Assembly (NCBI RefSeq): GCF_023715465.1
Contig: NZ_JAMBOE010000009.1
Coordinates: 124,001-188,000, forward strand
Direction: 5' to 3'
Origin: Paenibacillus macerans
Lineage (GTDB): Bacteria; Bacillota; Bacilli; Paenibacillales; Paenibacillaceae
DNA length: 64,000 bases
Made by a program: the position numbers and the translations under genes. A model generated the notes under the pieces. It made no database searches and was not told the DNA's origin. It saw only the letters and a list, made by a program, of their open reading frames with translations. This document shows, in pieces, positions 36,670-45,712 of this stretch. Position 1 is the stretch's first letter. Each line of letters opens with the position of its first letter.

Positions 36670-36776
36670 ACTGCGGAAGCGGCACGGCATGTATGACAAT
36701 TAACCGACAAATTACCTCGAAAAACCGCCAATTTTCCCGATTTTGCGCAAAATTACTAAAAAACCATTCCATTTGT

Positions 36777-36802
36777 TGATACTTTTTGGTATTGTCGCCG
36801 TA
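36777..36802 (+). promoter_or_regulatory. Sigma-W-like promoter of the NfeD-SPFH operon
   Basis: TGATAC (36777-36782), 16-bp spacer, CGTATA (core CGTA 36799-36802) fits the ECF sigma-W consensus TGAAAC-N16-CGTA. The homologous yuaF-floT operon of Bacillus subtilis is a known sigma-W target. A sigma-A TATAAT at 36805 has no properly spaced -35. Confidence 0.65.
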
Positions 36803-36840
36803 TATATAATTATAACGCGGAAAGGTGGTGCAACAGGGGG

Positions 36841-37275
36841 ATGGAAATGTGGGCCATTTGGCTGATCGCCGCCGGAGCTTTACTGGTGTTCGAAATGATG
36901 ACGCTGACATTTTATTTGCTGTGGTTATGTATCGGGGCGCTAGTGGCGGCGATCGTGGCTTGGATAGCCCCCGAGGCTTATGTTTTGCAGGTGGTGGCCG
37001 GCTGTCTGGTCGCTTTAGGGTTGACCATATTTACCAAGCCGCTGTCGCGAAAATTTCGCGCATCGAAAGGGTTTAAAGATGTCGGCACCGAACTGGTAGG
37101 CAAACAGGGCATCGTCGTGGAACCAATTGAAGAGGGGCAATACGGCATCGTCAAGGTTGGGGGAGACACGTGGAGCGCCAAGTCCGTAGTGCCGATCGGC
37201 AAGGATGAGCGCGTGCGGGTGCTGAAGCGCAGCAGTACGATTATCGAGGTAGAACGATGGGAGGAAATTTCTTAA
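36841..37275 (+). CDS. NfeD-family membrane protein (YuaF-like)
   Basis: 144 residues: three membrane segments (WAIWLIAAGALLVFEMM; LLWLCIGALVAAIVAW; VLQVVAGCLVALGLTIF) followed by a soluble OB-fold domain (GTELVGKQGIVVEPI, GDTWSAKSVVPIG). NfeD proteins partner SPFH/flotillin proteins in membrane organisation and envelope stress. AAAGGTGG precedes the ATG at 36841; ATG 36847 is an alternative. The stop overlaps the start of the SPFH gene (TAATG). Confidence 0.9.
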   Translation: MEMWAIWLIAAGALLVFEMMTLTFYLLWLCIGALVAAIVAWIAPEAYVLQVVAGCLVALGLTIFTKPLSRKFRASKGFKDVGTELVGKQGIVVEPIEEGQYGIVKVGGDTWSAKSVVPIGKDERVRVLKRSSTIIEVERWEEIS

Positions 37276-38210
37276 TGCCGTGGGTTATTCTTTTAATTAT
37301 TGTTGTCGTTGTGGTCGTATTTATTTCGCTTACGATCAAAATTGTGCCGCAGCAGCGGGTGGGTGTCGTCGAACGGCTCGGTAAATTCCACCGGTTGTTG
37401 ACGCCGGGGTTGAACATCCTGATTCCGGTAATTGACCAGGTTCGCCTGTATCATGATTTGCGGATTCAACAGACGAACGTGCCGCCGCAAACCGTGATTA
37501 CGAAGGACAACGTTCAGGTGGAAATCGATACGATCATTTTCTATCAGGTGGTCGATCCGGAACAAGCTACGTACGGAATTTCCGATTACGTATACGGGGT
37601 TCGGAACATCACGACCGCTACGATGCGGCAAATTATCGGTAAGTTGGAGCTTGACGAAACGTTGTCCGGCCGGGAAAAAATTTCGACGGAAATCCGCATT
37701 GCGCTGGACGAAGCAACCGAAAAATGGGGCGTGCGGATCGAGCGCGTCGAAGTAATCGACATCAAGCCGCCAATCGACATTCAGGAAGCGATGGACAAAC
37801 AAATGAAGGCCGAGCGGAACAAACGGGCGATTGTGCTCGAAGCCGAAGCCGCCAAGCAGGACATGATTTTGCGCGCCGAAGGCGACAAGCAGAGCAAAAT
37901 CCTCAAGGCGGAAGGCGACAAGGAAGCGCGCATCCGCGAAGCCGAAGGCTTGCGGCAGGCGCAGGAACTGGAAGCGCTGGGGGAAGCGAAGGCGATTCAG
38001 GCGGTGGCGGAAGCCGAGAAGGCGCGGATCGAAATGCTCCGCGACGCCGCATTGACGGAAGAGGTGCTGGCTTACCAGTCCTTCGACGCTTTGAAGGAAG
38101 TGGCCAAAGGACCGGCGAACAAAGTGTTCATCCCGTCCAATGCGATCGAAACGCTCGGCACCCTGGGCGCGATCGGCGAAGTGTTCAAGTCCGGCAAGGA
38201 AGGGAAATAA
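37275..38210 (+). CDS. SPFH/stomatin-prohibitin family protein (QmcA/stomatin-like)
   Basis: About 311 residues. One N-terminal membrane helix (VILLIIVVVVVVFISL) leads into an SPFH domain (QRVGVVERLGKFHRLLTPGL, VITKDNVQVEIDTIIFYQV, TATMRQIIGKLELDE) and a long charged coiled coil rich in EAEA/KAEGDK repeats that mediates oligomerisation. I chose ATG 37275, which follows GGGAGGAAA; the upstream ATG at 37257 is inside NfeD. It works with NfeD as a membrane scaffold. It is followed by a bidirectional terminator. Confidence 0.92.
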   Translation: MPWVILLIIVVVVVVFISLTIKIVPQQRVGVVERLGKFHRLLTPGLNILIPVIDQVRLYHDLRIQQTNVPPQTVITKDNVQVEIDTIIFYQVVDPEQATYGISDYVYGVRNITTATMRQIIGKLELDETLSGREKISTEIRIALDEATEKWGVRIERVEVIDIKPPIDIQEAMDKQMKAERNKRAIVLEAEAAKQDMILRAEGDKQSKILKAEGDKEARIREAEGLRQAQELEALGEAKAIQAVAEAEKARIEMLRDAALTEEVLAYQSFDALKEVAKGPANKVFIPSNAIETLGTLGAIGEVFKSGKEGK

Positions 38211-38291
38211 TCTGGCTAGCCGTTTTCGGGGAATTTCGCCGAAACTCGCATGCCCTTTTGCATTTCGCGGGAGTTGGCTTGTCAAACGCGC

Positions 38292-38326
38292 AAAAACCGC
38301 CCGGGTGATTTCACCGGGCGGTTTTC
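38292..38326. terminator. Bidirectional terminator between SPFH and pspA
   Basis: AAAACCGCCCGGGTGA / TCACCGGGCGGTTTT is nearly perfect and has T-runs on both strands. It separates convergent genes. Confidence 0.9.
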
Positions 38327-38338
38327 TATATGAACGGC

Positions 38339-39019
38339 TCAGGAGTGCCGGGCCGATAGCTGCTGCTTGAGGCGTTCCAGCTCGGCGTTGACGGCGGGGG
38401 TAGGAATGCCGGCGTCTGTGCCGGCGGCGGCAGGGGAGGTTCCGTAGCCGGAACCGGAAAGCTGGCTATTTGCTTCCCATTCCAGGATCTTCTCTTCCAT
38501 GCGCTCGAAGCCGCGGGCCGCCGTGCCGCTTTCAATGCCGCGGCTGATGCTCGGCGGCTGCTCCGCTTTCCGCTCTTGCGCTTTGCGGGCCCGTGCGGCC
38601 AACTCATTGCGCTTCTCTTTCAGGCGGTCGTATTCCGCCTTGCCTTCTTCCAGGCGGAGCTCCAGCTCCTTCACGCGCTCGCGGGCTTCGCTTGCGGCGG
38701 CGGCGTATTGCTGCGCCTGCTCCTCGTAGCGGAGCTTCTCCGCGGCGGCGTGCTGCGCCGTAACTTCGTCTCCGCTCTCCAGCGCGGTCAGCGCGCGGAT
38801 TTCGCTTTGCTTGGCCAAATGGGCGATGTCCGCGCTTTTTCTTTCCTGCACGGCAGCGTTCATTTGCTGCTCCTTGATCGTTTTTTCCATGTCGTTCAGA
38901 TCGTCTTCCAGGTTGCGCAGGTATTGTCCGGTCATGACCACCGGGTCTTCCATTTTGTTTAACACTTCGTGTATGGACGCTTTGGCTAAGTTGGCGATTC
39001 TGTCAAAAATGCTGCTCAT
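38339..39019 (-). CDS. pspA: PspA/IM30 family envelope-stress protein
   Basis: About 226 residues, almost entirely coiled coil: MSSIFDRIANLAKASIHEVL, a conserved DPVVMTGQYLRNLEDDL helix, then heptad-rich segments. The C-terminal 70 residues are a variable Ala/Ser/Gly region ending LERLKQQLSARHS. PspA forms ESCRT-III-like assemblies that stabilise damaged membranes. ATG 39019 is chosen because AAGGAGAG lies 6 bases upstream; the in-frame ATG at 39025 is too close. It is transcribed after pspC with a 28-bp gap. Confidence 0.92.
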   Translation of the reverse strand: MSSIFDRIANLAKASIHEVLNKMEDPVVMTGQYLRNLEDDLNDMEKTIKEQQMNAAVQERKSADIAHLAKQSEIRALTALESGDEVTAQHAAAEKLRYEEQAQQYAAAASEARERVKELELRLEEGKAEYDRLKEKRNELAARARKAQERKAEQPPSISRGIESGTAARGFERMEEKILEWEANSQLSGSGYGTSPAAAGTDAGIPTPAVNAELERLKQQLSARHS

Positions 39020-39047
39020 AATCATCTCTCCTTAGATTGGTTTTCGA

Positions 39048-39272
39048 TTAGTAGTTGGTGAACGGTTCGTCGTATCCGAGCCCGGCAAACGGTTCCCTCG
39101 GCACGATCAGGCTGGCGATCAGGTACAGGGCGACGACGGTTCCGACGCTGAAAAAGACCGCGATCAGGGCGACGAGCCGCACGACCGTTGCGTCGATCCC
39201 CAGCCACTGGGCGATGCCGCCGCACAAGCCGCTAATTTGTCTGTCCGTGGAGGAACGGAAAAGTTTTCTCAT
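39048..39272 (-). CDS. pspC: PspC-domain membrane protein
   Basis: 74 residues: MRKLFRSSTDRQISGLCGGI, AQWLGIDATVVRLV, then one or two hydrophobic helices (ALIAVFFSVGTVVALYLIA) and a short tail. The PspC domain regulates or anchors PspA. The start ATG is set where the family homology begins; its RBS (GAGTGG) is weak. First gene of a pspC-pspA operon. Confidence 0.88.
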   Translation of the reverse strand: MRKLFRSSTDRQISGLCGGIAQWLGIDATVVRLVALIAVFFSVGTVVALYLIASLIVPREPFAGLGYDEPFTNY

Positions 39273-39303
39273 AAATAACCACTCGCTTTCTTTTATTTGA
39301 GGT

Positions 39304-39363
39304 GATTCAAAAAGTCGGCTTTGGATCACGAAAGCAGTAAGGCTGCAAGCCGGCTTTTTGAAC
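39304..39363. repeat. Deleted MITE-like hairpin element
   Basis: ATTCAAAAAGTCGGCTTTGG... faces ...CAAGCCGGCTTTTTGAAC. The left arm with GATCACGAAAG matches the right end of the element at 63596 read in reverse, so this is a 60-bp derivative with most of the interior gone. The remaining gap 39364-39684 shows no gene. Confidence 0.7.
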
Positions 39364-39684
39364 ATTAATTTTAAAATCGGGTTGGCGGTTCGTGTTGTTT
39401 CCGCTGTTCATGCTTTTATTTTAGCGGGATTTGCGGCTGGACATAACGGGCCTGAGACGGTTTGTGAACTGGACCTTGGTCGGGTTGGTTCCTCGGCGCA
39501 AGGTCGGGGATTATATTGCGGGACGAGGGGGATAAGACATCCCTCATTCAGATTTCGCGAAAAAACGCCAGCAATTGCATCTCGATGTCATAAAGATGTA
39601 AAACATCGTATAAAAATAGGGTAGGCGTTTATTCGGAAAATGAGCGGATAGGCTGAAAAGTAGATAGGGAAAGGAAGTGTGGGC

Positions 39685-40239
39685 ATGCGCATCGCTGTTT
39701 TGCAGGGCAGCACCAGGAGTGGGGGCAATACGGAGCAATTAACGAACAAGGTATTAGAGGGGATTCCCTATACGGATATCGTTTTGCGCGCCAAAAATAT
39801 CAAGCCGATTCACGATCAGCGGCATACGGAGGGCGGGTTCGATCCGGTTGACGATGATTATGAAGAGGTGATCCGGGAAGCGCTGGAGCATGACGTGCTG
39901 GTTTTTGCCAGTCCGGTGTATTGGTATGGCGTTTCCGGCCTTTTGAAAAACTTCATCGACCGCTGGTCGCAAAGCCTGCGGGATCCGCGCTACGATTTCA
40001 AAGCGGAGCTAGCAGGCAAAACGGCTTACGCCGTCGTGGTCGGCGGCGACAATCCGCGGATCAAGGCGTTGCCGGTCATCCAACAGCTGCAGTATACGTT
40101 CGATTTTGTTGGCATGCCGTTTGCGGGGTATATCATCGGCCAAGGCAGCAAGCCGGGGGACGTGTTAAGCGACAAGCGGGCGCTCCGCGACGCCGAGGCG
40201 CTGAACGCCGAATTGCGGGCGTGGTTGAAGGTGCAATAG
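39685..40239 (+). CDS. NAD(P)H-dependent FMN reductase / flavodoxin-fold oxidoreductase
   Basis: 184 residues. The N-terminal FMN phosphate loop GSTRSGGNTEQL, the central SPVYWYGVSGLLKNFIDRW and a YAVVVGGDNPR strand are typical of the NADPH-dependent FMN reductase / NAD(P)H quinone reductase family. It would reduce flavins or quinones in the cytoplasm; the substrate is unassigned. GGAAGTG lies 8 bases before the ATG; a GTG at 39679 is a less likely start. Monocistronic, with a terminator at 40272. Confidence 0.88.
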   Translation: MRIAVLQGSTRSGGNTEQLTNKVLEGIPYTDIVLRAKNIKPIHDQRHTEGGFDPVDDDYEEVIREALEHDVLVFASPVYWYGVSGLLKNFIDRWSQSLRDPRYDFKAELAGKTAYAVVVGGDNPRIKALPVIQQLQYTFDFVGMPFAGYIIGQGSKPGDVLSDKRALRDAEALNAELRAWLKVQ

Positions 40240-40271
40240 GAAGTTGCGGGCAAGGGCATATCTTAGGCCAT

Positions 40272-40322
40272 AAACCGGAGAGCGGCTGCTGATTAGGGGG
40301 CGGCGGAGTTCTCCGGTTTTTT
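40272..40322 (+). terminator. Intrinsic terminator after FMN reductase
   Basis: AAACCGGAGA pairs with TCTCCGGTTT, followed by six T. The loop holds a GC-rich subsidiary stem. Confidence 0.85.
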
Positions 40323-40363
40323 CGTCGCTGGTGTTGGCAGCGTTACCCTTGGTTCGCATCGTC

Positions 40364-40596
40364 ATTGGAAAAAATCCAATAGATTGACGGAAATCGAACG
40401 CTATTTAGAGCTCTCATTGGAAAAAATCCAATAGAATTCGCTCAAACTGACCCTTTAACGCCCCTTCGAGCCGAATCAATTGGAGATTATCCAATCACAC
40501 TGCCGTATTTTCCACCTAATTTCCAATTCTATTGGATATATCCAATCAGGCCGCGCATCTATGCTAAGTTTCCAGCTTTATTGGATATTTCCAATC
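40364..40596. repeat. Dispersed intergenic repeat, family D copy 1 (ATTGGA/TCCAAT hairpins)
   Basis: Five palindromes ATTGGA-n4-6-TCCAAT, at about 40364, 40415, 40479, 40531 and 40580, spaced roughly 50-65 bp. The same word recurs three times at 57751-57882. The rest of 40597-40705 holds only the leader of the next gene, with TATAAT at 40666. Confidence 0.85.
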
Positions 40597-40705
40597 AGAT
40601 CGCCACATAGGTGGTCCCATTTTAATATGGGTCTAACATTGCAGGATTATATTGGGAGGATGGACTATAATAATTTTAAGTAAATATCCCAAGGAGGAAT
40701 CGCCA

Positions 40706-41431
40706 TTGGCCGAAATCATCAACTTTGCGCACCGCGGGGCGGCAGGGCATTGCCCGGAGAACACGATGGCGTCTTTTGCCCGGGCGCTTGAGTTGGGGGC
40801 TACCGGAATTGAGACGGATGTGCAAATGACCCGGGACGGACAACTCGTGCTCATTCACGACGAATCGCTACAGCGGACGGCGGGGACGCCGGGGTGGATC
40901 AAGGACATCACGCTGGAGGAAGCGAAGCAATGCGAGGTGGGCTCCTGGTTCCACGAGGACTACCTGGGGGAAAGCATTCCGACGCTGGAAGAGCTGCTGG
41001 AGCTGGTGCGCGGTACCGATACGATCATCAATCTGGAATTGAAAACAGGCGTGGTGCTTTACCCCGGCATCGAGCAAAAGGTCATCGACGCCGTGCGGCG
41101 TTTTGGCCTGGCCGAGCGGACGATCATTTCCAGCTTTAATCATTATTCTTTGGTCGAGTGTAAAAAAATAGCCCCGGACATCCGCACCGGTATTTTATAT
41201 ATGGAAGGGTTGTACGAGCCCTGGGACTACGCGAAGCGGATCGGGGCGGACGCGCTGCATGCGTACCAGTATGCGCACACGCCGGAGCTGGTTGCGGCCG
41301 CCAAGGAGGCCGGGGTCGCTTATCACCCGTTTACGGTGAATGATCCCAAGGTAATGCGTGCGCTGATTCAGGCCGGGGTGGCGGGCATTATTACGGATTA
41401 TCCCGATGTCTTGGCCGAACTGCTGGGTTAA
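40706..41431 (+). CDS. Glycerophosphodiester phosphodiesterase
   Basis: 241 residues, a GDPD TIM barrel: NFAHRGAAGHCPENT carries the HRG and PENT motifs, GIETDVQMTRDGQLVLIHD the metal-binding Glu/Asp and catalytic His, then INLELKTG and IITDYPD. It splits glycerophosphodiesters to glycerol-3-phosphate and an alcohol. There is no signal peptide, so it is cytoplasmic. The TTG at 40706 is chosen because AGGAGGA lies 7 bases before it; the ATG at 40652 has no RBS. An 18-bp gap to an MFS gene suggests an operon. Confidence 0.93.
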   Translation: MAEIINFAHRGAAGHCPENTMASFARALELGATGIETDVQMTRDGQLVLIHDESLQRTAGTPGWIKDITLEEAKQCEVGSWFHEDYLGESIPTLEELLELVRGTDTIINLELKTGVVLYPGIEQKVIDAVRRFGLAERTIISSFNHYSLVECKKIAPDIRTGILYMEGLYEPWDYAKRIGADALHAYQYAHTPELVAAAKEAGVAYHPFTVNDPKVMRALIQAGVAGIITDYPDVLAELLG

Positions 41432-41449
41432 ATAAAGGAGCGTGAGCGG

Positions 41450-42718
41450 ATGAAAAAAACATGGCTGCTGGGTCTGGGCTTTTTCAGCATCAGCTTGACC
41501 TGGGCGCTTTATAACGCATTTGTGCCGCTGTTTTTGGACGATTATGTGAAAAGCGCCGCCATGATCGGGTTCATGATGACGATCGACAACTATTTCGCCA
41601 TCGTGCTGCAGCCATGGATCGGACACCGCAGCGACAAAACGATGACAAGGTTCGGGCGCAGAATGCCTTATTTGCTGATCGGCATGCCGCTCGGCGCCGT
41701 GTTCGCGGCTTTGATACCGCTGCATACCGGCTTTGTTACGCTCGTTTTGTTTATGGTGCTGATGAATTTATCGATGAGTTTGTTTCGGGCCCCGACGGTT
41801 GCTTTGATGCCGGACATTACCCCGGAGCATCTGCGGACGAAAGCAAACGGCGTCATCAACTTTATGGGCGGAATCGGTTCGGTGCTCGCTTTTGGCCTCG
41901 GCTCTAAGCTGTACGGAATCGGCTCTTACGTTCCTTTTTTGTTTGCCGGGATCGTGATGCTCGGCTGCATGCTGGTGCTGAAGGCGGTGATCCGGGAGCC
42001 GGCGGTTTATGCTTATTTAGGGGCCGGGGGCGGGGACGTATCCGACGTGTCTGCCGTATCCGACGCGTCTGCCTCATCCGACGTATCTGCCTCATCCGCC
42101 GAGCCAAAACGCCCGGTGCGGATCAGAGACCAATTGGACAAAACAACCGTCCTGATCCTGGCGGCGATTTTTTTCTGGTTTGTGGCGTATCAAGGCGTGG
42201 AAGCGTTGTTTACGCTGTACGGCACAAAACAGCTCGGCATGAGCGACAGTGAGGCTTCGTTTTCGCTGACGTTTTTCTCGCTGGCTTTTCTCGCGTTTGC
42301 GCTGCCGAGCGGCTGGTTGGGGGCTAAGTTCGGTAAGAAGGCGATCATTTTGCTGGGAGTGGCCGGGCTGTTCGTCGTTTTCGGCGCGGTCGTTTTCGTG
42401 GAGTCCGTGTTTTGGCTGCGGGTGCTGCTGATCGTCGGGGGGATTTTTTGGGCCTGCATCAACATCAACTCGTATCCATGGGTGGTAGCGACCGGACGGG
42501 AGGAGAGCATCGGCACCCGCACGGGGATTTATTATTTCGTCTCGTCGCTGGCTGCCATCACCTCGCCGCCGCTGCTCGGCTGGCTGATCGACGCGTTTGG
42601 TTACCCGGCGCTGTTCGTCAGCGCTTCGCTCGGGATGCTGTTGGCGCTGCTTTGCCTGCTGGGCGTCAAGTCGGACCGCAAATCCGCCGGGCGAGGGCCG
42701 AGGGATAAGATGCAGTAA
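41450..42718 (+). CDS. MFS transporter, sugar (SLC45/GPH-like) type
   Basis: 422 residues with 12 predicted membrane segments. The loop 2-3 motif HRSDKTMTRFGRRMPYLLIG and SLFRAPTVALMPDITPEHLR resemble the sucrose/maltose proton symporters of the SLC45 group. The central cytoplasmic loop contains a low-complexity DVSAVSDASASSDVSASSA stretch from near-identical GTATCCGAC/GTCTGCC DNA repeats (about 42040-42105). RBS AAAGGAG. Coupled to the glycerophosphodiesterase; substrate not determinable. Confidence 0.88.
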   Translation: MKKTWLLGLGFFSISLTWALYNAFVPLFLDDYVKSAAMIGFMMTIDNYFAIVLQPWIGHRSDKTMTRFGRRMPYLLIGMPLGAVFAALIPLHTGFVTLVLFMVLMNLSMSLFRAPTVALMPDITPEHLRTKANGVINFMGGIGSVLAFGLGSKLYGIGSYVPFLFAGIVMLGCMLVLKAVIREPAVYAYLGAGGGDVSDVSAVSDASASSDVSASSAEPKRPVRIRDQLDKTTVLILAAIFFWFVAYQGVEALFTLYGTKQLGMSDSEASFSLTFFSLAFLAFALPSGWLGAKFGKKAIILLGVAGLFVVFGAVVFVESVFWLRVLLIVGGIFWACININSYPWVVATGREESIGTRTGIYYFVSSLAAITSPPLLGWLIDAFGYPALFVSASLGMLLALLCLLGVKSDRKSAGRGPRDKMQ

Positions 42719-42952
42719 AGTAACGCGGGACTGTACATCGTGCGCATTGCTCTCTGTGTTCACAGTGCCGGTACCGTGCGGGAACACGAATTTGTAGGGT
42801 CTGCGAGGGACAGCAACGGTTGTCGGCGTGGGTTGGTCAGCGTTTGGATTGATCAGCGTAGGCACGATGTTTTGTCAGACGACGGCTGGTCCAACTGCAT
42901 GCCGCTTGGGATCTATTCCGCTTGGGATCTACCATCCAAGGGGTGCTTGCTA

Positions 42953-43087
42953 ACGGACTGGAGCGCCCTTATTTACCCGAAAAAACGGGATTTTAAATTC
43001 TAACGGACCCGGGCGCTCTTATTTGCCCTAAAATGGCCGAAAACGTACAGTGAAGCGCTAAATAAGGTCGCTGGTGTCCGTTAGAAT
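42953..43087. repeat. Dispersed intergenic repeat, family A copy 3
   Basis: CTAACGGACTGGAGCGCCC-TTATTT, then CTAACGGACCCGGGCGCTC-TTATTTG, and the inverse AAATAAGGTCGCTGGTGTCCGTTAG. The outer ends pair. The last 30 bases nearly repeat 5300-5330. The stretch 42719-42952 shows no gene. Confidence 0.75.
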
Positions 43088-43096
43088 GTGTGAATA

Positions 43097-43150
43097 GAAA
43101 ACCTCCGGCGACTCGCCCGTAATGCACGGGTGCGCTGCCGGAGGTTTTTT
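43097..43150. terminator. Bidirectional terminator before ycnI
   Basis: GAAAACCTCCGGC pairs with GCCGGAGGTTTTTT around an inner GCCCGT/ACGGGT hairpin. It ends ycnI on the - strand and the MFS side on the + strand. Confidence 0.85.
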
Positions 43151-43165
43151 GTGATTTGGGCCAGG

Positions 43166-44020
43166 TTAGGCCGATTTACGCGCGGAGCGGAGAGCGAGCC
43201 ACAGTGCGGCCAGCGAGACGATCAGGGCGGCGATGGACACCACCAAGGTGGCCGTTTCGACCCCGGACGTGCCGGCACCTTGCGCTGCGGCGGAGTTGGC
43301 TGCGCCTGCAGTTGCGTCCGCGCCGGAGTTGCCGCTTTGGGTGCCAGCGTTGCCGGCCGCCGCGTTGCCCGTGCCGTTCGTGCCGCCGCCGCTCGCCCCT
43401 GTGCCGGCGCCATCTCCGTTCGCGCCGCCGTCCGCATCGCTGGCACCGGCGCCGTTCGCGCCCTCGCCGCCAGTTGCGCTGCTACCGCTTGCGTCATGGC
43501 CGTGCCCGGCATCAGCGGTTGCTCCATCGCCAGCCGCTGCGCTGATTACCGTCAGCGAATGCGGATAATCGGCGCCCGTGCCGCCGGTCCATTCCACCAC
43601 GCTGCCGTCGTTGTAATATTGGAAGGCGTCCCAGGCCACTTCGGCCTCTTTATCAGGGTTTTTGGCCACAAAATCGAATTGCTGGAATTCGCCGGGTCCG
43701 ATTCCGTCGCCCTCGGCGGTCCAGGTGACTGCCGTCACGGCGCCGGCATCGTTTTTGGTCAATTCAACGTCCCAATCCGGAATTGGCCGATATTGCTTGA
43801 ACTCTACGCCGTCCGGTATTTTTAGCGCGACCTTGACCGTAGGGATGTCTTTTTCGACGGGTACCTTGATGGTGTACGTTTGCCAGGCCCCCGGTGCGGA
43901 TTCTCCGGGATTGACGGTCACATGCGCGCTGGCGACGCCAGCGAAAAGCAAGGTGGCCGCCGCCGCTGAAGCGACAGCGAGCCATAAACGGTTCATGCTT
44001 AATGGAAGGGCTCTAAACAT
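43166..44020 (-). CDS. ycnI: YcnI-like copper-binding membrane-anchored protein (DUF1775)
   Basis: 284 residues. A signal peptide ends at VASA, giving a mature N-terminus HVTVNPGES whose His is the copper ligand of the YcnI family. The DUF1775 domain runs to about residue 160 (AWQTYTIKVPVEKD, FDFVAKNPD). A roughly 90-residue Gly/Ala/Asp linker and one C-terminal membrane helix (VVSIAALIVSLAALWLAL) with a basic tail follow. Extracellular copper handling next to YcnJ is its known context. RBS AAGGAGAGG. An IS element now separates it from ycnJ, probably uncoupling expression. Confidence 0.9.
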   Translation of the reverse strand: MFRALPLSMNRLWLAVASAAAATLLFAGVASAHVTVNPGESAPGAWQTYTIKVPVEKDIPTVKVALKIPDGVEFKQYRPIPDWDVELTKNDAGAVTAVTWTAEGDGIGPGEFQQFDFVAKNPDKEAEVAWDAFQYYNDGSVVEWTGGTGADYPHSLTVISAAAGDGATADAGHGHDASGSSATGGEGANGAGASDADGGANGDGAGTGASGGGTNGTGNAAAGNAGTQSGNSGADATAGAANSAAAQGAGTSGVETATLVVSIAALIVSLAALWLALRSARKSA

Positions 44021-44162
44021 GTTTATCCTCTCCTTATTTATTTATTGCATTAATGATTTACTAGTAGAATGATCCGGAAATAATATGGCTTATCTGCGGA
44101 CAGGGCCATGGATCACTTTGTTCTATATTAGTCTTGTGCTCAGTATCGACCGTCCCCATAAA

Positions 44163-44246
44163 TATAGAGGAACTTTAGGGTCTTATTTTCCGAATGTGAG
44201 CCTATTCATCACCATAGGGGAACTATTGGGTCTTATTTTCCGATGA
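44163..44246 (+). repeat. Direct repeat upstream of ycnI
   Basis: Two copies (44163-44196, 44213-44246) of about 34 bp sharing GGAACT-T-GGGTCTTATTTTCCGA. They precede the IS insertion; function unknown. Confidence 0.7.
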
Positions 44247-44259
44247 ACAGGTCGAAAGG

Positions 44260-45712
44260 GATGGCGTAAAATAAGTTGTGTAAGGACGGGTTAGTCTATC
44301 AAACGACAAAAAAGTAGGGTATCCTTGGGATTGCGAAGTCACCAAGAAAAGGAGCCCTACTCAATGACAACTATACAACAAAACTCGTTCGCAGAACAAC
44401 TCGAAAATACAATGCAAAGTTTTCTAAAAGAAAAAATTGAAACTCTTTTAAAGGAGGAAATTAAAAATTACTTACAAGTAGAGCACCCGGAAGTGGCAAA
44501 CAGCCGCAACGGATATTACAGTAGGAGCTGGGAAACCCGGCACGGGGTGATTCCGGATCTGCAAGTGCCGAGGGATCGCCAAGGCGACTTTCAGACGGAA
44601 TTGTTCGCGCCCTACCAGCGGCGGGAAGCTTGGCTAGAGGACACGGTCATTCACATGTACAAGGGCGGGATGAGCACAAGAGACATCGCCGCCTTCATTG
44701 AAAAAATGTTTGGCGCCCAGTACTCGCCAACGACCGTGAGCAACATCACGAGCACGGTGCTGGAAGACGTTGCGGCTTGGCAGGCTCGACCGCTGGCCAA
44801 GCGTTATGCGGTCATCTATCTGGACGGGATGTACGTGAAGCTCAAGCGTCAGTCCGTCGCCAGTGAAGTCATTTATATTGCCATGGGTGTCGATGAGGCC
44901 GGACACCGTGAGATCCTTAGCTTCAGCCTTGGTGGCAAAGAAAGCGCCAACGGGTGGCGGGATGTCCTGCGAGACCTCTACAAACGTGGCGTGCACGAGG
45001 TGCTGCTGGGCGTATTCGATGGCTTAGCGGGACTAGAGGAGGCCTTCCGGGAAACGTATCCGCAGGCCGGCGTCCAGCGTTGCATCACACATAAAATGCG
45101 CAATACGCTACCGAAAATCCGCGATAAGGACAAAGCGGATTTCGTGACGGACATGAAGACGATTTACAGTGCCATGGATCGCGATGTCGCCATGGCCAAT
45201 TTCGACCTCGTGTAAGCTAAGTGGGGCAAGATCTATCCGAAGGAGCTCGCGTCATGGGAGAACGAGTTACCGGTCCTCCTTCGCTTTTACGATTTCCCAA
45301 CGATGATCCACTATGCCATTTACACCTCGAACCCCATCGAGCGAACAAACAAGGAAATCCGCAAGCGGCTGCGGCCCATGAACAGTTTGACGAACATGGA
45401 TGCAGCAGAGAAAATTATTTATCTGGAGGCCCTCTCCTATAACGAACGTTGGAGCAGCCGGGTGTTGCGTGGATTCGCGGATGCAAAAACCCAGCAAGCG
45501 CTCAAAAAAATGTTTGATGAAAAATATCCCCAGGCCTGAACCGATGCAGTCGCGTTAGCCAGGCGTGGCACACGAAACACAACTGGAAATGATAGGGGAA
45601 ATTTTTCAGGGGGGATCCCCCCTGAAGCTTGAAAACCAATGATATCCATTGTCCCAATGGATACCCTACTTCAAACCCTAAAAGATAATTACACAAAACT
45701 CTTGACGCTACC
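44260..45712 (+). mobile_element. IS256-family insertion sequence with 8-bp target duplication
   Basis: A 1453-bp element. The left end GATGGCGTAAAATAAGTTGTGTAA and the inverted right end GGTAGCGTCAAGAGTTTTGTGTAA match at about 17 of 24 positions. The flanks 44252-44259 and 45713-45720 are both TCGAAAGG, an exact 8-bp duplication as expected for IS256. Removing the IS restores CGAAAGG-CGG-CCTTTCG, a small hairpin, so the target was an intergenic stem-loop between ycnJ and ycnI. The transposase is interrupted (next entry), so it cannot move by itself. Confidence 0.9.
44364..45539 (+). pseudogene. IS256-family transposase with one in-frame stop
   Basis: The frame from ATG 44364 (RBS AAGGAG) encodes a mutator-type transposase. 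The first catalytic Asp lies in IYLDGMYVKL, the second in LGVFDGLAGLEEAF, and the Glu in SNPIERTNKEIRKRL. After FDLV a TAA (45213-45215) interrupts, and the same frame resumes with AKWGKIYPKELASWENEL through to 45539. One base change would restore a 391-residue protein of normal length. The stop separates the second Asp from the Glu, so the truncated product should be inactive. Confidence 0.92.

Noticed and set aside
40364-40596. CRISPR array
   Set aside because: The repeated unit is only a 16-18-bp palindrome with variable loops, spacing is uneven and no cas genes are present.
45213-45215. Programmed read-through or recoding at the transposase TAA
   Set aside because: IS256-family transposases are made from one frame without recoding, and no stimulatory structure is evident; a nonsense mutation is simpler.
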